Positions 44,092 through 45,903 of a DNA stretch of 45,903 nucleotides are shown here, piece by piece. Both the position numbers and the translations under genes were made by a program. Position 1 is the stretch's first letter; each line of letters starts with the position of its first letter. The DNA lies in contig JAGNUG010000019.1 of NCBI GenBank assembly GCA_017987115.1, positions 1 to 45,903 of the forward strand. The letters run 5' to 3'. Source of the stretch: Flavobacteriales bacterium (lineage in GTDB: Bacteria > Bacteroidota > Bacteroidia > Flavobacteriales_F > PHOS-HE28). Under the pieces are notes generated by a model. That model was given only the letters and a program-made list of their open reading frames with translations, was not told the DNA's origin and made no database searches.

Positions 44092-45372
44092 TCAGAAAGT
44101 AACCACCTTGATCTTGCGCGCAACGGCCAATTCCGCACCGTCAAGTTCGCTCGTTCGTTCCACGCGCATACGATCGAAGGCTGGTCGTAGCTCTTCCGCC
44201 AATGGCTCTGTATTCGGAAATTCCTCGCGGCGGTGATCCACTTGAACACCATTCTTCCAGAAACGGAAACAGACATGTGGTCCTGTTGCCAAGCCCGTAC
44301 TGCCCACCTCACCGATCACGTCTCCTTGTTGAACAGCATCACCTGCTTTCACCAAGGTCTTCCGCATATGTAGATATTGAGTAGAGTAGGTGCCGTTATG
44401 TCGGATCTTCACGTAATTCCCATTTCCACCGGTATACCCGGCCTTTTCCACGACCCCATCCCCTACTGCCAAGATGGGTGTACCGTATGCCGCGGCGTAA
44501 TCCGTTCCAAGGTGTGCTTTCATCACTTTCTGAACTGGGTGCAATCGCCTGCTGGAGAAACCGGATGAGATACGACTGAATTTGATCGGTGATTTCAGGA
44601 ACGCTTTGCGCATACTGTTCCCTTCGTTGTCGAAATACTGCTGCACGCCATCGGCCTGAGCGAATTCAAATGCTTCTTTCACTGTACCGCCACTGGCATA
44701 GCGCGCGGCAAGGATCTCCGGTCTTCCATAAGACTTGCCATCAACGGTCTGCTCGCGGTAGACCACGGAGAAAATGTCATCCTTCTGGATCCGATAGAAA
44801 TCAATGGTCCATGCGAATACATCGGATAATTGCATTGCAAGGGCCGGATCGGCTCCTGCCGAAATGAAATCATTGTAGAGCGCTCCGGTCACTACACAAG
44901 CAACGCTATGTTCTTCAACTTTGATCGGACGATGACCTACGCGTACGTGCAGACTATCCTTCAGTCCGAATACGACATATTCCACAGGGTCCGATTCGTA
45001 AACAAAGTATTCCGGGCTATTCACGCTGTCCGCCCTGTAGACGAATGCATAAGGGTGTCCTGCACGCAACCGCCGAACATCGAAATAAGGTTCAGCCAAT
45101 TCCACCATATCCTGCACGGTGTTCATGGACACGCCTTGTTCGGATAACAGGTCGCCAAAAGTCGAACCGGACTTTACGGTCCCTTGCTCAATGGAATAGC
45201 CTGACATTTGAATTCCATAAGCGCTCGGCGGCAACGGAACGGTATCCAAAATGACAACGGAATCACTATCCGGCTTATATTCCACGTGGGGGCGAATGTC
45301 CACGGTCAGCAATGTACCCACTACTCCTGCCGTCAGTGCTGAGCCCAACGCCCATTTGATCCAAACTTGCAT
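44092..45372 (-). CDS. M23 family metallopeptidase with His-x-Cys variant site
   Basis: About 426 residues from ATG 45372; a TTG at 45381 is less likely. An N-terminal membrane anchor or signal (WIKWALGSALTAGVVGTLL) leads into an OapA/LysM-like region of about 200 residues, then the LytM domain. The HLGTDY motif supplies His287 and Asp291. The usual HxH pair reads GPHVCFRF, keeping His366 but with Cys368 where the second zinc His normally stands. Cysteine can ligate zinc, so activity remains possible. M23 enzymes cut peptidoglycan cross-links in the periplasm or outer envelope. The gene converges on the T9SS-sorted protein. Confidence 0.9.
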   Translation of the reverse strand: MQVWIKWALGSALTAGVVGTLLTVDIRPHVEYKPDSDSVVILDTVPLPPSAYGIQMSGYSIEQGTVKSGSTFGDLLSEQGVSMNTVQDMVELAEPYFDVRRLRAGHPYAFVYRADSVNSPEYFVYESDPVEYVVFGLKDSLHVRVGHRPIKVEEHSVACVVTGALYNDFISAGADPALAMQLSDVFAWTIDFYRIQKDDIFSVVYREQTVDGKSYGRPEILAARYASGGTVKEAFEFAQADGVQQYFDNEGNSMRKAFLKSPIKFSRISSGFSSRRLHPVQKVMKAHLGTDYAAAYGTPILAVGDGVVEKAGYTGGNGNYVKIRHNGTYSTQYLHMRKTLVKAGDAVQQGDVIGEVGSTGLATGPHVCFRFWKNGVQVDHRREEFPNTEPLAEELRPAFDRMRVERTSELDGAELAVARKIKVVTF

Positions 45373-45526
45373 ACAGTGCAAATAACGTGCGTTCAGAATG
45401 AAAGGATCGCATCCTGTTGAAGATCATTTCCACCAACGCGTGTTGGTTCTGAGTAAGCAGGAGGTGGATGAGAATGGTTCTGAAAAGCAGATCTGTTGAT
45501 CCCATCATCAACCAACTCCTCTGCAA

Positions 45527-45903
45527 TTACTCTTTTGCAATTGGATGTGCGAGGCCTTCGTAGCTGGCAAGTTCCATCTTAATGGAACCCACAAGTACTT
45601 TCGCTTGGGCCAGCACGGGAATGTGATTCCCATCTTCTGTGATCCACACATTCAGGTCATCATTCCCCTCGAAAATACGCCCCTCTTGCACTACTGGCTG
45701 GAATTTTAGACACCTGTATTTACCATTCCGGAGTTTGATGGTCTCTTTACCCATGAACTGCATGCGCAGCGGCCAAAGCTCACCGTCCATAAACGTCTCG
45801 ATGGTGTACACATCACCAACGGCAGCAGTGCTATAGTTGATCGTACGTGCATAGTAGAATGCGCTAAGCATGTCCTGAACACTGCCTGGAACTTTGTACA
45901 CCT
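45527..45903 (-). CDS. DUF3108 family protein, N-terminus beyond the right edge
   Basis: The last 125 or so codons of a minus-strand gene whose 5' end is outside the window. The visible part contains VPGSVQDMLSAFYYAR, TIETFMDGELWPLRMQFMGK, RCLKFQPVVQEGRIF, NDDLNVWITEDGNHIPVLAQ and a C-terminal IKMELASYEG. This is the DUF3108 pattern, a periplasmic lipocalin-like beta family of unknown function in Bacteroidota and other phyla. It lies upstream of the M23 gene in the same orientation, 154 bases away. Confidence 0.82.
   Translation of the reverse strand, partial: VYKVPGSVQDMLSAFYYARTINYSTAAVGDVYTIETFMDGELWPLRMQFMGKETIKLRNGKYRCLKFQPVVQEGRIFEGNDDLNVWITEDGNHIPVLAQAKVLVGSIKMELASYEGLAHPIAKE

Noticed and set aside
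45275-45526. 83-codon minus-strand frame before the M23 gene with a hydrophobic stretch
   Set aside because: It starts at TTG, overlaps the M23 signal region in another frame and has no ribosome-binding context or family.

Overview
The window looks like a chromosomal segment of a Bacteroidota member, most likely an uncultured Flavobacteriales-type organism. The evidence is type IX secretion (T9SS) and gliding hallmarks (PorP/SprF proteins, SprB repeats, CHU_C-type C-termini, a T9SS sorting domain), Bacteroidota -7 promoter boxes of the TAnnTTTG kind, lipoproteins with CKK after the lipid cysteine, a large three-domain IspG, and families such as DUF4412 and DUF4230. I see no phage, IS element, CRISPR array or rRNA.

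Layout. 1-10904 (minus) is a three-gene surface operon: a small CHU_C protein, a PorP/SprF protein and a giant SprB-repeat adhesin. The adhesin runs off the left edge after 2984 codons. 11089-11160 is tRNA-Arg(CCU). 11407-13592 (plus) holds two coupled glycosyltransferases. 13589-19078 holds housekeeping genes: MetRS, LD-carboxypeptidase, DUF4412, YraN and an RsuA/RluB-type pseudouridine synthase. 19408-31331 (plus) is a long co-directional stretch: AsmA-like protein, a coupled histidine kinase/HemW/cyclase/YjbR run, DUF502, a coiled-coil protein, an EamA transporter, DUF4230 and IspG. 31401-32015 is a CpeT-like protein.

32030-40809 (minus) is a compact seven-gene operon and the most interesting part of the window. 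In transcription order it encodes two lipoproteins with FLxRxP/SxEY motifs, a Tat-exported DUF1501-like protein, a cytochrome-c-like lipoprotein with a CX4CH motif, a second small lipoprotein, a 1162-residue CUB/Ig-like/CHU_C protein and a PorP/SprF protein. It looks like a surface complex that ends in its own T9SS substrate and anchor pair, and I do not know a described function for it.

40810-45903 holds a possible 50-residue membrane peptide with a terminator, a winged-helix regulator/membrane protein operon with a palindrome inside its promoter, an NAD(P)-binding protein, a T9SS-sorted protein, an M23 endopeptidase with a Cys in place of a zinc His, and a 5'-truncated DUF3108 protein.

Two layout habits recur. 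CHU_C genes sit directly upstream of porP/sprF with an ATGA overlap, at both loci. Several plus-strand genes have a -7 box ending exactly 4 nt before the ATG, which predicts leaderless mRNAs.
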